This document shows positions 63,391-64,000 of a stretch of DNA of 64,000 nt, one piece after another. Where the stretch lies: contig NZ_CP055152.1 of the NCBI RefSeq assembly GCF_014075995.1, forward strand, positions 1-64,000, given 5' to 3'. The stretch's first letter is position 1. Each line of letters starts with the position of its first letter. The notes below the pieces were generated by a model. That model was given only the letters and a program-made list of their open reading frames with translations. It had not been told where the DNA came from and made no database searches. The DNA is from Adhaeribacter radiodurans (GTDB lineage Bacteria; Bacteroidota; Bacteroidia; Cytophagales; Hymenobacteraceae). The position numbers were made by a program, and so were the translations under genes.

Positions 63391-64000
63391 AAGCGTTTAT
63401 CAATTATAATGTTCTTGAATTGATTTATAGAGCGGAAATCGTTAATTGTACGAGCTAGCTCTTTGGGAAAAGCAACAGTAGCCGGCAACGTTGTGAGGGG
63501 AAAAGTGGCCTTATAATTTAGTTTAGTAAGCGCCTGCATATGCATTGCTAAATCGTTCATACTTAAATCATGCTGCGCCGGCATAGTATGGCACTTTATT
63601 CTTAATATTACCGGAGTACCTTTTACAGTAGTTTTAATGGATGAATAGCCCGATGTACAGTAATATAATGTATTATCACTAAATAGTATACCTCCTCCCC
63701 TTTGCTGGTGGGCATCTACATTATTAGAATTAAAAAGTCTAACGGTATGATTGTCTGCAATACTTACAAAATACAGTATAGCATCAGGAATAACCTTAGT
63801 AATTGCCTTATAAACACTATTCATTTCTTCCTTACTGAAAATCTTATTATAATGAATATGTATTTTTTTTAAATTAGGCTGACCCAATTGGGCAGCTAAT
63901 ACGGCATCACGTATCAATTTACCTACATTTTGACCTCTTTTCTCAAAATCATACTGCGCTTCTTCATCAAAGGTATCAGCATTGTAATAAGCCTGCTGCC
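63378..64000 (-). CDS. C-terminal part of a probable prokaryotic Argonaute (PIWI domain), cut by window end
   Basis: The frame is open from the window edge; 206 residues are visible. Features fit the last part of PIWI: IHIHYNKIFSKEEMNSVYKA, RGGGILFSDNTLYYCTSGY, KGTPVILRIKC, LTKLNYKATFPLTTLPATVA and the ending IIIDKRLWWI, which parallels the LWFL end of short Argonautes. Where active Argonautes have the third catalytic Asp (HRDG), this has HYNK, so it is probably catalytically inactive. N-terminal half outside window, so short versus long type is unresolved. Confidence 0.75.
   Translation of the reverse strand, partial: QQAYYNADTFDEEAQYDFEKRGQNVGKLIRDAVLAAQLGQPNLKKIHIHYNKIFSKEEMNSVYKAITKVIPDAILYFVSIADNHTVRLFNSNNVDAHQQRGGGILFSDNTLYYCTSGYSSIKTTVKGTPVILRIKCHTMPAQHDLSMNDLAMHMQALTKLNYKATFPLTTLPATVAFPKELARTINDFRSINQFKNIIIDKRLWWI

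Noticed and set aside
1-64000. CRISPR arrays, tRNA or rRNA genes
   Set aside because: I saw no regularly spaced direct repeats and no tRNA-like or rRNA-like sequence; short or unusual RNAs could have been missed by eye.

Overview
The window comes from a Bacteroidota chromosome, most likely Cytophagales (a Hymenobacteraceae-like genome; this placement is inference). Supporting traits are Bacteroidota-type outer-membrane and lipoprotein families (DUF3078, HYC_CC_PP, DUF6660, DUF6122), no clear Shine-Dalgarno sequences, several TAnnTTTG promoter elements, and a czcA gene fused to a TolC-like outer-membrane factor.

Layout. 1-11.4 kb is ordinary chromosome: a truncated membrane protein and an nhaA remnant at the left edge, an HMA-like protein without its metal-binding CxxC, an L,D-transpeptidase, RecD2 helicase, GAF protein, PldA, MscL and a DUF3078 protein. 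11.8-22.7 kb holds two AraC-type regulators, a DUF4239-like membrane protein, an IS3-family element with an intact frameshift signal, an MBL-fold hydrolase plus monooxygenase pair, two STAS-like proteins, a cold-shock protein and an SPFH/prohibitin gene broken by one in-frame stop. 23-27.5 kb is an arsenic operon (arsR, arsN2, arsM, metallophosphoesterase, acr3, accessory genes) behind a perfect ArsR-type palindrome. 27.5-36.6 kb, on the minus strand, is a zinc/cadmium/cobalt efflux cluster (DUF6660, CzcA-OMF fusion, CzcB, Fur-family regulator, DUF3703, P1B-type ATPase) with two identically built promoters carrying the same 15-bp palindrome. 36.8-58 kb is a copper/silver island: HYC_CC_PP protein, HMBD lipoprotein, a CusA gene split in two, CusC, two CusB-type adaptors, beta-propeller, DUF2231, an HMA-AraC fusion regulator, two DUF305 lipoproteins, a Cys-rich copper-storage protein, a copper chaperone, CopB and CopA.

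The right end (58-64 kb) changes character: XRE regulator, degraded serine recombinase, YhcG/DUF1016 PD-(D/E)XK nuclease, a probable HNH-protein fragment, and at the edge a minus-strand pair made of the C-terminal part of a probable prokaryotic Argonaute PIWI domain and an overlapping 505-residue gene of unknown type. This looks like the start of a defence island, and the Argonaute-linked unknown protein is the most likely undescribed system here.

The metal genes cover four layers of handling: export across the inner membrane (Acr3, three P-type ATPases), export across the whole envelope (CzcABC-like and CusABC-like RND systems), chemical conversion (ArsM, ArsN2), and sequestration or chaperoning (Csp-like protein, HMA, HMBD and DUF305 proteins). 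Regulators lie next to their targets: ArsR with ars, a Fur-family protein with czc, and HMA-AraC with cus/cop.
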